Shown: piece after piece, positions 1-7,956 of the stretch
How the letters are laid out: the number at the start of each line of letters is the position of its first letter
Numbering within the stretch: the first letter of the stretch is position 1
Assembly (NCBI GenBank): GCA_902491395.1
Contig: CABUHO010000003.1
Span: 62,001 to 126,000 of the forward strand
Direction of reading: 5' to 3'
Length of the DNA: 64,000 nucleotides
Source: an uncultured Collinsella sp.
GTDB lineage: Bacteria > Actinomycetota > Coriobacteriia > Coriobacteriales > Coriobacteriaceae
Position numbers and translations under genes: made by a program
The notes under the pieces: model-generated
Database searches by the model: none
Told to the model about the DNA's origin: nothing
The model's input: only the letters and a program-made list of their open reading frames with translations

Positions 1-587
1 CGATCCGTAGCAACCTAACCTGGCGCGACGAGTCGGCGACCGACGAGGAGCTTTGGGCGGCGCTCGATATGGCGCAGGCCGGCGAGTTCGTGCGCAACAA
101 GCCGCAGAGGCTCGACGCCCCGGTCGAGGCGGGCGGCAAGAACTTTAGCGGTGGCCAGCGCCAGCGCCTGACCATCGCACGTGCCCTGGTGGGCTCTCCG
201 CAGGTCCTGATCATGGATGACTCCGCCTCGGCGCTCGACTTTAAGACCGATGCGGCGCTTCGTCACGCCATTCGCGAGCGCAGTGTGCGCGGTGCCGCCG
301 AGGGCGGGCTGCCGCTCACGACCGTCATCGTGAGCCAGCGCGTATCGACCGTGCGCGATGCCGACATGATCTGCGTGCTCGACCACGGCTCGGTCGCGGG
401 CCTGGGCGCGCACGACGAGCTCTACGCAAGCTGCCAACTCTACCGCGAGATTTGCCAGTCGCAGCTTCGTCGCGAGGAGCTCGAGGGCCAGCAGGGGAGC
501 GCGACGCCCGCGTTCGCCCCAAGCCCCGTGCCCGCCTCAGGCGCCGCGTGCGCCCCGGCATCCACTTGCGCAAAGGAGGGCTGCTAA
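1..587 (+). CDS. ABC exporter half-transporter, C-terminal part (cut by window edge)
   Basis: This is the end of the nucleotide-binding domain of a membrane-bound ABC exporter; the start lies outside the window and the reading frame enters at base 3. Visible motifs are the signature FSGGQRQR, a Walker B reading LIMDDSASALD and a switch region VSQRVSTV. The usual catalytic Glu after Walker B is Asp, and the usual switch His is Gln. That is the pattern of the degenerate ATP site in heterodimeric exporters of the BmrCD/TM287-288 type. The tail is Ala/Pro-rich. The stop codon touches the ATG of the next gene, which encodes the complementary subunit. The substrate is unknown; multidrug or peptide export is the usual guess. 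Confidence 0.9.
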   Translation, partial: IRSNLTWRDESATDEELWAALDMAQAGEFVRNKPQRLDAPVEAGGKNFSGGQRQRLTIARALVGSPQVLIMDDSASALDFKTDAALRHAIRERSVRGAAEGGLPLTTVIVSQRVSTVRDADMICVLDHGSVAGLGAHDELYASCQLYREICQSQLRREELEGQQGSATPAFAPSPVPASGAACAPASTCAKEGC

Positions 588-2447
588 ATGAACCCGTATA
601 CTTCTTCCGGCTCGGTCGCCACGATGACGGCCAACGTGTCCGGCAACGATAGCCTCAACGACTTGGGTGACGGCCCGCGCCAGCCCGGCGACCCCGAGCG
701 CTACCCCGTGGGCGCGGTAACTCGCCGCCTGCTGGGCTACGTCCGTCCGCATCGCATTTCGTTTACGGCGTCGTTTGTGAGCGCCGCCATCTCGGTGATC
801 TTACAACTCTATACGCCCATCCTTATCGGCGAGGGCATCGACCTCATCGTTGCCGCCGGGCAGGTGGACTTTGACGCGCTGCTGCCGCTCGTTACCAAGC
901 TCGCGATTGTCGTGGTGGGCGCGGCGGCCTTCCAGTGGCTGCAGGGCTACTGCGTCAATCGCCTGTCCTACGAGACGGTGCGCGACATGCGCGTGGAGGC
1001 AAGCGACAAGCTCAGCCGCATGCCGCTCAGCTTTATCGACAGCCATGCCCACGGTGACCTCATGAGCCGCGTGGTCAACGATGTCGACCAAGTGGGCGAC
1101 GGCCTGCTGCAGGGCTTTACGCAGCTCTTTACCGGCGTCATCACCATCGTGGGCACGCTCGCGTTTATGCTCTCCATTAACCTGGCCATGACGCTCGTGG
1201 TGGTGCTCGTCACGCCGCTTTCCATCTTTGCAGCCGGCGCCATCGCCAAACTTTCCAACAAGAGCTTTACGGCACAGCAGCGCATCCAAGGCCAGCTTGG
1301 CGGTCATATTGAGGAGTACGTGGGCGAGCAAAAGCTCGTGGACGCCTTCGCCTACGGCCCGCGCGCTCAACAGCGCTTCGATGTCCTCAACGCCGAGCTC
1401 TATACGGCGGGCGAGCGCGCGCAGTTTATGGGTTCGCTTTCTAACCCCGGCACGCGCTTTATCAATAACATCATCTACGCCGTGGTCGCCGTGATCGGCT
1501 GCGCGGGCGTGATCACGGGCGTGCCTGCGGCGCTCACGGTGGGCGGCGTGCAGATCTTCCTGTCCTACGCTAACCAGTACACTAAGCCGTTCAACGAGGT
1601 CACGAACGTCATTACGCAGATCCAGACCGCGTACGCCTCGGCGCGCCGCATGTTCGCGTTGCTCGATGCGCGCGAGCAGGAGCCCGACGCTGTGGATGCC
1701 ATTGAGCTCGCCGCCCCGAAGGGCGAGGTTTCGTTTGAGCATGTGGACTTTAGCTACGTGCCCGACCGCAAACTGCTGCAGGATATCTGCATCGATGCCA
1801 AGCCCGGTATGCGCTTTGCCCTCGTCGGCCCCACGGGTTGTGGCAAGACGACGCTCATCAACCTGCTGCTGCGCTTTTACGATATCGATGCTGGGCGCAT
1901 CGCGGTTGATGGTCGCTCCTCGCGTGACTACACGCGTGCGAGCCTGCGCCGCGCCTTTGGCATGGTGCTGCAGGACACCTGGCTGTTCGAGGGCACGGTG
2001 GCCGAAAACATTGCCTACGGTTGCCCCGATGCCACGCGCGAGCAGATTGTCGAGGCCGCCAAGCGCGCTCATGCGCACAAGTTTATCGTGCAGCTGCCAG
2101 GCGGCTACGATACGGTGATCGGCGAGGACGGCGGCACGTTTAGCCAGGGTCAAAAACAGCTGCTGTGCATCGCGCGCGTCATGCTCACCGATCCGGCGAT
2201 TCTGCTGCTGGACGAGGCAACGTCGAGCATCGATACACGTACCGAGCTGCAGGTACAGGCGGCATTCGACGAGCTCATGGCTGGCCGCACGAGCTTTGTC
2301 GTGGCACACCGCCTGTCGACGATTCGCAACGCCGATTGCATCCTGGTCATGCGCGATGACGAGATTATCGAGCGCGGCACGCACGATGAGCTGCTCGCGG
2401 CAGGCGGGTTCTACGCCGAGCTCTACCGTAGCCAGTTTGCCCAGTGA
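588..2447 (+). CDS. ABC exporter, transmembrane plus ATPase subunit
   Basis: This is a 619-aa half-transporter with an N-terminal six-helix membrane domain (about residues 40-330) and a C-terminal ATPase. Walker A is GPTGCGKTT, Walker B is LLLDEATSSID with the catalytic Glu, and the switch His is in VAHRLSTI. The signature is the non-standard FSQGQ. The upstream subunit has SGGQ but lacks the catalytic Glu and His, so the two should form one working ATP site (this protein's Walker motifs with the partner's signature) and one degenerate site. It starts directly after the partner's stop; a GGAGG lies in the partner's last codons. Cargo cannot be told from sequence. Confidence 0.93.
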   Translation: MNPYTSSGSVATMTANVSGNDSLNDLGDGPRQPGDPERYPVGAVTRRLLGYVRPHRISFTASFVSAAISVILQLYTPILIGEGIDLIVAAGQVDFDALLPLVTKLAIVVVGAAAFQWLQGYCVNRLSYETVRDMRVEASDKLSRMPLSFIDSHAHGDLMSRVVNDVDQVGDGLLQGFTQLFTGVITIVGTLAFMLSINLAMTLVVVLVTPLSIFAAGAIAKLSNKSFTAQQRIQGQLGGHIEEYVGEQKLVDAFAYGPRAQQRFDVLNAELYTAGERAQFMGSLSNPGTRFINNIIYAVVAVIGCAGVITGVPAALTVGGVQIFLSYANQYTKPFNEVTNVITQIQTAYASARRMFALLDAREQEPDAVDAIELAAPKGEVSFEHVDFSYVPDRKLLQDICIDAKPGMRFALVGPTGCGKTTLINLLLRFYDIDAGRIAVDGRSSRDYTRASLRRAFGMVLQDTWLFEGTVAENIAYGCPDATREQIVEAAKRAHAHKFIVQLPGGYDTVIGEDGGTFSQGQKQLLCIARVMLTDPAILLLDEATSSIDTRTELQVQAAFDELMAGRTSFVVAHRLSTIRNADCILVMRDDEIIERGTHDELLAAGGFYAELYRSQFAQ

Positions 2448-2521
2448 GGAAGCCTGTGAGGCTAATTAATCAGGTTTGTTTGTCCCATAGAGCGATCGTG
2501 TTATATAGCGTTCTACCAGCG

Positions 2522-2613
2522 CGTGAAACAATTTGACGGTATTTCGTGAAACAATTTGACGGCGTTTTGTGAAACAGTTTTTCGGCCATTCGTGAAACGT
2601 TCTGCGGCGGTTT
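2522..2613. repeat. Four tandem 23-bp repeats
   Basis: Four head-to-tail units begin at 2522, 2545, 2568 and 2591, each opening with YGTGAAAC and carrying a GACGG or CGG core. The first two are almost identical (CGTGAAACAATTTGACGG) and the last two have drifted. The period is not a multiple of three, so this is a DNA-level repeat. It lies in the 317-base gap between the ABC exporter and the flavodoxin gene. The rest of the gap holds the palindrome TTAGTACTAA (2699-2708), a CGTCTG/CAGACG dyad (2655-2678) and the leader of the flavodoxin gene. The repeats could be stacked regulator sites; this is not shown. Confidence 0.8.
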
Positions 2614-2764
2614 CAATCCGAAGTGCATACTGTTCGAAATCTGTCCAAAGATGTCGTCTGCGTCGCCAATCGACAGACGGTGGTTTACATCTGTCACGTT
2701 AGTACTAAGATATTCATCTAATAAATTGCATTAGTGGCTTTAATTTTGGGGGAAACGAGGCAAC

Positions 2765-3322
2765 GTGACTATGACGTGCTCTTTGGTGGTTAACAGCAAG
2801 AGCGGTAATACCAGGATGGTTTCGGGCGCGATCAAGCGCGCTCTGCAGGCTGCGGATGTTGAGTTTGTCCATGCCGCGGCGTTGAGCGACGATGCGGATG
2901 CAGATCAGGTTGCGCTCGAGGCGCAGGGCGCCTGCGCGGCCGACATGGTGCTCGTCGGTTTTTGGTGCGACAAGGGCGCGTGCACGCCTTCGGTCGCGGC
3001 GTTGCTCTCCGCCTTGCACGGCAAGCGCGTGTTCCTGTTTGGCACCTGCGGTTTTGGCGCCGATCAGAGCTATTACCAGCAGATTATCGATCGTGTGACC
3101 TCCAATTTGGCCGATGATGCCGAGCTTGCGGGCTGGGCGATGTGCCAGGGCAAGATGGGCCCTGCGGTCAAGCAGCGCTACGAGGCTATGCTCGAGCAAG
3201 ATCCCGACAACGCCCGATTTAAAATGCTGCTCGACAACTGGGTTGCCGCGAAGGACCATCCCACCAAGGAAGATCTGGACAACATGGCGGCGGCGGCCAA
3301 GAAGGCCGTGCTGGGCGAGTGA
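2765..3322 (+). CDS. Flavodoxin family protein
   Basis: This 185-aa protein opens with a flavodoxin-like phosphate-binding loop (SKSGNT, about residue 13), followed by VLVGFWCDKG and FLFGTCGFG, which match the flavin-contact loops of short flavodoxins. The C-terminal segment resembles the flavodoxin-like BilS group that often accompanies reductases, but no BilR-type reductase is nearby, so the partner is unknown. The likely role is single-electron transfer in the cytoplasm. The GTG at 2765 sits about 10 bases after GGGGGAAACGAGG; an ATG two codons later is an alternative start. It appears to be a single-gene transcript ending at the terminator at 3367. Confidence 0.8.
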   Translation: MTMTCSLVVNSKSGNTRMVSGAIKRALQAADVEFVHAAALSDDADADQVALEAQGACAADMVLVGFWCDKGACTPSVAALLSALHGKRVFLFGTCGFGADQSYYQQIIDRVTSNLADDAELAGWAMCQGKMGPAVKQRYEAMLEQDPDNARFKMLLDNWVAAKDHPTKEDLDNMAAAAKKAVLGE

Positions 3323-3366
3323 CTCGCTGCTCGCGGTGCCGAGCGCCCCATAATACAAGTGTGAAA

Positions 3367-3391
3367 GCCTCGAAATTCTCGAGGCTTTTTT
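3367..3391 (+). terminator. Intrinsic terminator after flavodoxin gene
   Basis: A perfect 7-bp stem, GCCTCGA with TCGAGGC, has a 5-base loop and is followed by TTTTTT. Confidence 0.85.
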
Positions 3392-3392
3392 C

Positions 3393-3432
3393 TTGACAGG
3401 GGAACGCGCCGTGTCAAAATGAACAGTGTTCA
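3393..3432 (+). promoter_or_regulatory. tetR promoter with overlapping operator
   Basis: A consensus -35 TTGACA (3393-3398) is followed 16 bases later by a CAAAAT -10 (3415-3420). Directly abutting it is the perfect dyad TGAACA-G-TGTTCA (3420-3432). A repressor bound there would block the promoter, so autorepression by the TetR protein encoded just downstream is expected. A near-identical dyad lies before the next gene at 4047. Confidence 0.75.
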
Positions 3433-3448
3433 CATTGGAGGTGAGGGC

Positions 3449-4006
3449 ATGAATAACACAGCGACGTCTAAGGAGGAAATCCTGAAGACGAGCCGTAAGC
3501 TCATCCAGGAAAACGGTTGGACCGGCGTCAACATTCGCTCGGTTGCCGCGGCATGCGGCGTGTCGGTCGGATGCATCTACAACTACTTTGATTCTAAGAC
3601 GGCGCTCGTGGGCGCGACCGTGGCAAGCGTGTGGGGCGACATTTTCCATCACCCCGATGACGAGGCCGTCTTGGAAGACACGCTCTCCTGCATCCGCTGG
3701 ATGTATCGCCAGATGGAGTACGGCTGCCAAACGTATCCGGGCTTCTTTACGCATCACTCGCTGAGTTTTATGCAGCAAGACACTGCGGATGGCAAGCGCC
3801 GCATGCATCATGCCTGGCAGCATATCCTCGATCAGCTTTGTATGGTGCTCAGGTGCGACCCTCGGGTGCGCCCGGACGCCTTTACCGATCAGTTTTCTGC
3901 CGAGCAATTTGCCGAGGTCCTGTTCTCGCTCATGCTCTCTGCCGTGATTCGGCAAGACTTTGATCCGAGCGCCGTGCTCGAGATCACACGTCGAACCCTC
4001 TATTAA
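3449..4006 (+). CDS. TetR/AcrR family transcriptional regulator
   Basis: This is a 185-aa DNA-binding repressor with an N-terminal helix-turn-helix (about residues 15-55, including SVAAACGVSVGCIYNYF, a typical TetR recognition region) and a divergent ligand-binding C-terminus. The ATG at 3449 is chosen because GGAGGTGA lies 4-5 bases before it; an in-frame ATG at 3419 would fall inside the operator. Twin dyads, one on its own promoter and one before the membrane-protein gene at 4133, point to that gene as the regulated target. The inducer is unknown. Confidence 0.9.
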   Translation: MNNTATSKEEILKTSRKLIQENGWTGVNIRSVAAACGVSVGCIYNYFDSKTALVGATVASVWGDIFHHPDDEAVLEDTLSCIRWMYRQMEYGCQTYPGFFTHHSLSFMQQDTADGKRRMHHAWQHILDQLCMVLRCDPRVRPDAFTDQFSAEQFAEVLFSLMLSAVIRQDFDPSAVLEITRRTLY

Positions 4007-4010
4007 AAGG

Positions 4011-4034
4011 TCCCCGCGCAAGGCGGGGATTTTT
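4011..4034 (+). terminator. Intrinsic terminator after tetR
   Basis: TCCCCGC pairs with GCGGGGA over a 5-base loop, followed by five T. Confidence 0.85.
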
Positions 4035-4046
4035 ACGGCAAGAAAG

Positions 4047-4059
4047 TGAACAGCGTTCA
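4047..4059. promoter_or_regulatory. Second TetR-type operator
   Basis: TGAACA-G-CGTTCA differs by one base from the dyad at 3420. It lies 74 bases before the next coding start and so probably controls that gene. I could not assign -35 and -10 boxes with confidence. Confidence 0.65.
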
Positions 4060-4132
4060 TGTTAAAGAGGTGATGCCCGGCACCAGGAAGCCAAACCGTA
4101 CTTTGCAACCATTCTTTTAAGGAGACATATAT

Positions 4133-4795
4133 ATGCGTGCTATCTTCGAAACGCTTTTTGACATCGTGTACTTGGTGACGGTCATCACCATCGGTGTCCG
4201 CATGATTCGCGGCAGTAAAGGCAATCGTCAGTTCCAGCTGTTTGGCTGGATGGCGGTCGTTTTGGGCGCCGGTGACTCGTTCCACCTGGTCCCTCGTGCA
4301 CTGGCGCTCTGCACGACGGGCTTTGGCGCTTATGCCGTGCAGCTGGGCCTGGGCAAGTGGATCACCTCGATTACCATGACCGTCTTTTACGTACTGCTCT
4401 ACTATGTGTGGCGCGAACGCTATCAGGTGAAGAACCACGTCGGAACGACTGCGGCAATCTTTGCGCTAGCCGCCATGCGCGTCGCGCTCTGCATGTTGCC
4501 GCAAAACCAGTGGCTCACCAACCAGACCCCGCTTGCATGGGGCATCCTACGCAACATCCCGTTTGCCATCATGGGGCCTATCGTCATCGTGCTGTTCTAT
4601 CGCAGTGCCAAGGAAGATAACGACGAGGCCTTCCGCTGGATGTGGCTCACCATTGTGCTGAGCTTTGGCTTCTACATTCCCGTGGTCCTGTGGGCCGAGG
4701 TTGTCCCGGCTATCGGCATGCTCATGATCCCCAAGACCTGCGCGTACGTCTGGACCGTGCTGATTGGCTACAACGCCATGAAGAAGGAGCGCTAG
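4133..4795 (+). CDS. Integral membrane protein of unknown function
   Basis: This 220-aa, very hydrophobic protein has about six to seven predicted membrane helices (for example around residues 5-22, 37-55, 80-95, 103-120, 140-158, 168-188 and 190-208) and short basic loops. I recognise no enzymatic motif. A strong site, AAGGAGA, precedes the ATG. The TetR gene just upstream and the shared operator dyad suggest that it is induced by whatever releases that repressor; a transport or membrane-stress role is possible but unproven. Confidence 0.75.
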   Translation: MRAIFETLFDIVYLVTVITIGVRMIRGSKGNRQFQLFGWMAVVLGAGDSFHLVPRALALCTTGFGAYAVQLGLGKWITSITMTVFYVLLYYVWRERYQVKNHVGTTAAIFALAAMRVALCMLPQNQWLTNQTPLAWGILRNIPFAIMGPIVIVLFYRSAKEDNDEAFRWMWLTIVLSFGFYIPVVLWAEVVPAIGMLMIPKTCAYVWTVLIGYNAMKKER

Positions 4796-4816
4796 GTCCA
4801 TCTTCTAAACGCAACG

Positions 4817-4939
4817 CCCTCCCGGGCGGCGGGCACGAAGTTCCCTGCTCTACAGTCCTGCGCAAGACGAAGGCCACATTAAGTGGCCTTCTTTGCGTGC
4901 GGAACTCGCGATGAACTTCGTGCCCGCCGCCCGGGAGGG
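4817..4939. repeat. Long palindromic element, copy 1 (27-bp perfect arms, nested hairpin)
   Basis: The arms 4817-4843 and 4913-4939 are perfectly complementary over 27 bp. Between them is a 69-base core with an inner hairpin, AAGGCCAC-N5-GTGGCCTT (4870-4890). The same core occurs in reverse orientation inside the element at 5285-5414, but the outer arms there have quite different sequence. The element follows the membrane-protein gene by 20 bases and may also act as a terminator. Confidence 0.85.
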
Positions 4940-5000
4940 TGCCCCTTTATTGATGGAAGGCCTTATAAGCGGATATTCCATGCCCGGATGTATTCAGAGC

Positions 5001-5186
5001 GGGACGCACTTTCCGAATGCGCGGCGTTTCGGAAAGTGTGTCCCGGAATCAAGGCATGGAATGGGACGCAGTTTCCAGTTGAGGGCCTTGGCGGAAAATG
5101 CGACCCGGAATTTGTGATCGGAATGGGATGCAGTTTCCCAACGGAGCCACAAGCGGAAACCGCATCCCACTCCGGACGCGAATTCT
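5001..5186. repeat. Three tandem 62-bp units, each with its own hairpin
   Basis: Units start at 5001, 5063 and 5125 with an exact 62-base period. Each opens with GGGAYGCASTTTCC and holds the complementary arm some 30 bases later (5028-5044, 5093-5106, 5155-5168). The stem is 17 bp in the first unit, 14 bp with two mismatches in the second, and 14 bp with one mismatch in the third. The linkers share CCGGAAT and GGAATGGGA. A decayed partial unit seems to precede 5001. No coding potential was found. Confidence 0.8.
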
Positions 5187-5209
5187 GGTACACAGTTTCC
5201 GGATGCAAA

Positions 5210-5230
5210 AAGGCCACATGACGTGGCCTT
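5210..5230. repeat. Short hairpin sharing the stem of the long palindromes
   Basis: AAGGCCAC-N5-GTGGCCTT has the same 8-bp stem as the inner hairpin at 4870-4890. Here it stands alone between the 62-bp array and the second long palindrome. Confidence 0.7.
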
Positions 5231-5284
5231 CAACTTATATATGTTGCGGATGCCCCCATGACAAGCCACGCCCCAACATCAGGG

Positions 5285-5414
5285 CGTCTGTCCGGGCGGA
5301 GGCATATAAGGTTCATCGCGAGTTCCGCACGCAAAGGAGGCCACTTAATGTGGCCTCCGTCTTGCGCAGGACTGTCCGAGCAAGGAACCTTATATGCCTC
5401 CGCCCGGACAGACG
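5285..5414. repeat. Long palindromic element, copy 2 (30-bp perfect arms), inverted relative to copy 1
   Basis: The arms 5285-5314 and 5385-5414 pair perfectly over 30 bp. The core is the reverse complement of the core at 4840-4916 with only a handful of differences. One difference swaps an A-T pair of the inner stem for a G-C pair (GGAGGCCAC/GTGGCCTCC at 5336-5358), so pairing is kept. The element ends 28 bases before the end of the convergent LTA-synthase-like gene. Confidence 0.85.
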
Positions 5415-5441
5415 TTTCAGTTATGAACTCGCAGCTAGTCG

Positions 5442-7742
5442 CTACTTGATCTTGGTCGTGCCCGGTGCCAGGTTGGGGTCGGTCTCGTTGGCCTCGGTCT
5501 GGAAGTGCTCGGTGTACACGTTCTTGCCGTCGCGGAACATCTCGTAATACTGCATCTTGGCGTAATCCTCGCGCGCCTTGGTGGCGGCTGCGGCAGCGGC
5601 GTCGTCACCGGTGACGTTGGAGGAAAGCGCCCAACGCAGGCTGGCGTCCTCGTAGCCGACCGAGTTGATGGCGGGCAGCGACTCGCGCAGCGTCATGTGC
5701 GCTTTCTGGTAGTCGGTCAGCGGTGCGCCGATCAGCTGCATCAACTGGGTGGACAGGTAGTTAGTGGACAGGTCGTCAACCTCGCTCGTCTGGTCGCAGC
5801 CGGCAACGTCGTAGTTGGCCCAGATGATGTAGTCGGTCTGCCACAAACGCTCCTGGTGCGTGGCGTCGTCCTCGCCGGTAAACCACTTGTCATTGAACTT
5901 GGACGGGAAGAACGGCTGGTGGTCGCCCCAGAACACCACGACCACCTTGCGGTCGAGCTTGCTCAGGGCGTTGAGGAAGTAACGCAGCGCTTGGTCGGAC
6001 TGCTCGATGCACGAGACATACTCGTCAACATCGGAGAGCGTGCCGTCCTCGACGGTCTTAGCGTCCAGGTCGGTCGTGTCGATGTTCAGGTGCATCTGCT
6101 TGTCGACCGGCAGCAGGCCCGTGTCGTAGCCCGAGTGGTTCTGCATGGTCACGTCGAAGATAAACTGCGGATCGGCGTTCTGGTCGAGCAACTCAAGAAT
6201 CTTGTCGTAGGTTGCCTGGTCGGTCACCATGCCGCGCAGGGTATCGGCGCCCTGGAAATCGTTGATGGACAGGAACTGGTCAAAGCCAAAGTCCTTATAG
6301 ACGTTCTCGCGGTTCCAGTTGGTCGCGTGGTTGGGGTGCATGGCCGTGGTGGAATAGCCGAGCGATTTGAACTGCTCTGCCAGGTTCCCGGTCGTTTCCA
6401 TGTTGTAGATGGTGTAGGGGTACACGCCCGAGCCCAGGTTGGCCATGGAGTTGCCGGTCATAAACTCAAACTCGGTATTGGCCGTGCCGCCGCCGTAGGC
6501 GCTCACGTAGAGCTTTCCGCGGCTGAGGCAGTTGGACAGGTTCTTAAAGTACTGCGGACCTTCGTAGCCGGCGCGCATGTTCTGGTAGATCGACAGATCC
6601 GAGAACGTCTCGTTCATGATGGCGATGACCGTGGGCTTCTCGCTGTCGAACTGCTCCTTTGCGGCGGCGCGCTCGTCGCTCTTGGCCGCGTCGGACTTGT
6701 CGTAGGCCTTGGCGTACTTTTTGAGCGTGGCCTTGGCATCGTCGACGGAGTAGTCGGCGGGTTTGGGCGGCTTGATGGACTGTGCCGCACTAATAAAGGC
6801 AGGCAGGTAGCCCTCGCGCCAGTAGCTCTCGAGCGGGCGCCAGGTGTAGACGGTGATGCCGAGGGTGTTGTAGTAGTCGATGAGCGTGACATGCGCGGTC
6901 ACGCCGCCCAGGCACAGCACCGCCACGAGCAGGTTGGTGAGCAGCATGCGCTTGGCGTTAGCGGCGCCCTTCTGACGGTGCGGTGCCACCAGGCCGGCGT
7001 ACTCGCACAGCAGCATGGCGATGGCGGTAAAGCCCATGGACAGCACGCAGAACAGCGAGATCGAGAAGGTGTAGCCGTTGCCGGCGACCGCGGCGGCGGT
7101 GGAGATGGCCGAAAGGTCGCCCGGCTGGATGGGCATGGATTTAAACGTGATGACGAAGAACTCGGCAATGCCCAGGACAAAGAGGGCAAAGGCCAGGACC
7201 GCGGGAGCTGCGCCGTGGCGCTGGAATAGGAAGAACAAGCCGACCATGAGCACGGTGATGATGGCCCATTCGAGCAGAATGCACAGGGGGTAGACCCAGG
7301 TAAAGTCGTGGTTGGACGAGACCTCCATGCCCAGCAGCGCAAAGACGCCGGCGAGCAGCAGGCACAAGACGGCGGCGACGAGCGGTTTGCCCACAAAGGC
7401 TCCGCGCAGGCGGGCGAGCTTGCCGGTGGGGACGGGGGCATCGGACCCGGCGAACGCAAAGACGCGCGGGGCGATGCGGTCGCGGGCAATGCTGGCCCAG
7501 GCGCATCCGGTAAGGATGGCGTTGGTCAGGATGAGCATCACAAAGGCGAGCGGCTCGTTTTGGGCGACGAGGCCAATGGCGCCCCAAATGGTCAAAAAGA
7601 GCTGGAACAGGCCGAAGGCGACACTCCAGGCGATGGCGCCTTTGGCGACGGTGCCCGACTGTGCGCGAATGGCCTTGGCCTCGCGCAAGACAAGGTAGAC
7701 GGTCGCCGCAAGACCGACGAGCGAGATGGCGGCAGCGAACAT
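5442..7742 (-). CDS. LTA synthase family phosphoglycerol transferase
   Basis: This membrane enzyme of the sulfatase/alkaline-phosphatase fold should move glycerol-phosphate (or a related group) from lipid onto cell-envelope glycolipid. The N-terminal part, about residues 1-300, carries multiple membrane helices; the extracellular catalytic domain begins near residue 365. Visible landmarks are the first metal site in IMNETFSDLSIY, the GGGTANTEFEFMTG segment (nucleophile Thr expected here), AMHPNHATNWNR, and FWGDHQPFF with the metal-binding Asp-His. The ATG at 7742 is preceded by GAGGAG at 8 bases, so it is preferred over a GTG five codons upstream (766 aa). It is transcribed alone. Polymer type is unknown. 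Confidence 0.88.
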   Translation of the reverse strand: MFAAAISLVGLAATVYLVLREAKAIRAQSGTVAKGAIAWSVAFGLFQLFLTIWGAIGLVAQNEPLAFVMLILTNAILTGCAWASIARDRIAPRVFAFAGSDAPVPTGKLARLRGAFVGKPLVAAVLCLLLAGVFALLGMEVSSNHDFTWVYPLCILLEWAIITVLMVGLFFLFQRHGAAPAVLAFALFVLGIAEFFVITFKSMPIQPGDLSAISTAAAVAGNGYTFSISLFCVLSMGFTAIAMLLCEYAGLVAPHRQKGAANAKRMLLTNLLVAVLCLGGVTAHVTLIDYYNTLGITVYTWRPLESYWREGYLPAFISAAQSIKPPKPADYSVDDAKATLKKYAKAYDKSDAAKSDERAAAKEQFDSEKPTVIAIMNETFSDLSIYQNMRAGYEGPQYFKNLSNCLSRGKLYVSAYGGGTANTEFEFMTGNSMANLGSGVYPYTIYNMETTGNLAEQFKSLGYSTTAMHPNHATNWNRENVYKDFGFDQFLSINDFQGADTLRGMVTDQATYDKILELLDQNADPQFIFDVTMQNHSGYDTGLLPVDKQMHLNIDTTDLDAKTVEDGTLSDVDEYVSCIEQSDQALRYFLNALSKLDRKVVVVFWGDHQPFFPSKFNDKWFTGEDDATHQERLWQTDYIIWANYDVAGCDQTSEVDDLSTNYLSTQLMQLIGAPLTDYQKAHMTLRESLPAINSVGYEDASLRWALSSNVTGDDAAAAAATKAREDYAKMQYYEMFRDGKNVYTEHFQTEANETDPNLAPGTTKIK

Positions 7743-7956
7743 GCTGAGACTCCTCACAAACTTAAAACCTACGAAAGCGGGGGTTTACCCGATTGTTACC
7801 AAGATATGCGCTGCAATTGGTGGCTGCGCACAACAACCAGCCATATTAACGCGCACGTGTGGCGGTGTGGCGCAATGTAGTGGCGACCTGCGCGATAATG
7901 GACGGGAATTACACGGAAACGTAAAGGCTTCTTAAAGAAATGGCGAGGATGAGGCG

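Noticed and set aside
801..2384. Long minus-strand open frame opposite the ABC exporter
   Set aside because: It is a shadow frame common in high-GC coding DNA. The plus-strand gene has all ABC motifs, while the shadow has Arg/His/Asp-rich composition and no domain.
2522..2613. CRISPR-like array
   Set aside because: Units are directly tandem with no unique spacers, only four copies exist and no cas gene is near.
2470..2697. Minus-strand open frame of 75 codons across the tandem repeats
   Set aside because: The repeat period of 23 is not a multiple of three, the peptide has no repeated pattern, and there is no ribosome binding site. It is a by-product of the DNA repeat.
4883..5269. Several overlapping short frames in the palindrome field
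   Set aside because: They run through perfect inverted repeats on both strands and have no ribosome binding sites or protein-like composition.
4811..5420. Insertion sequence or MITE with terminal repeats
   Set aside because: No transposase frame and no clear target duplication are visible at the ends. The elements are described as structured repeats instead.
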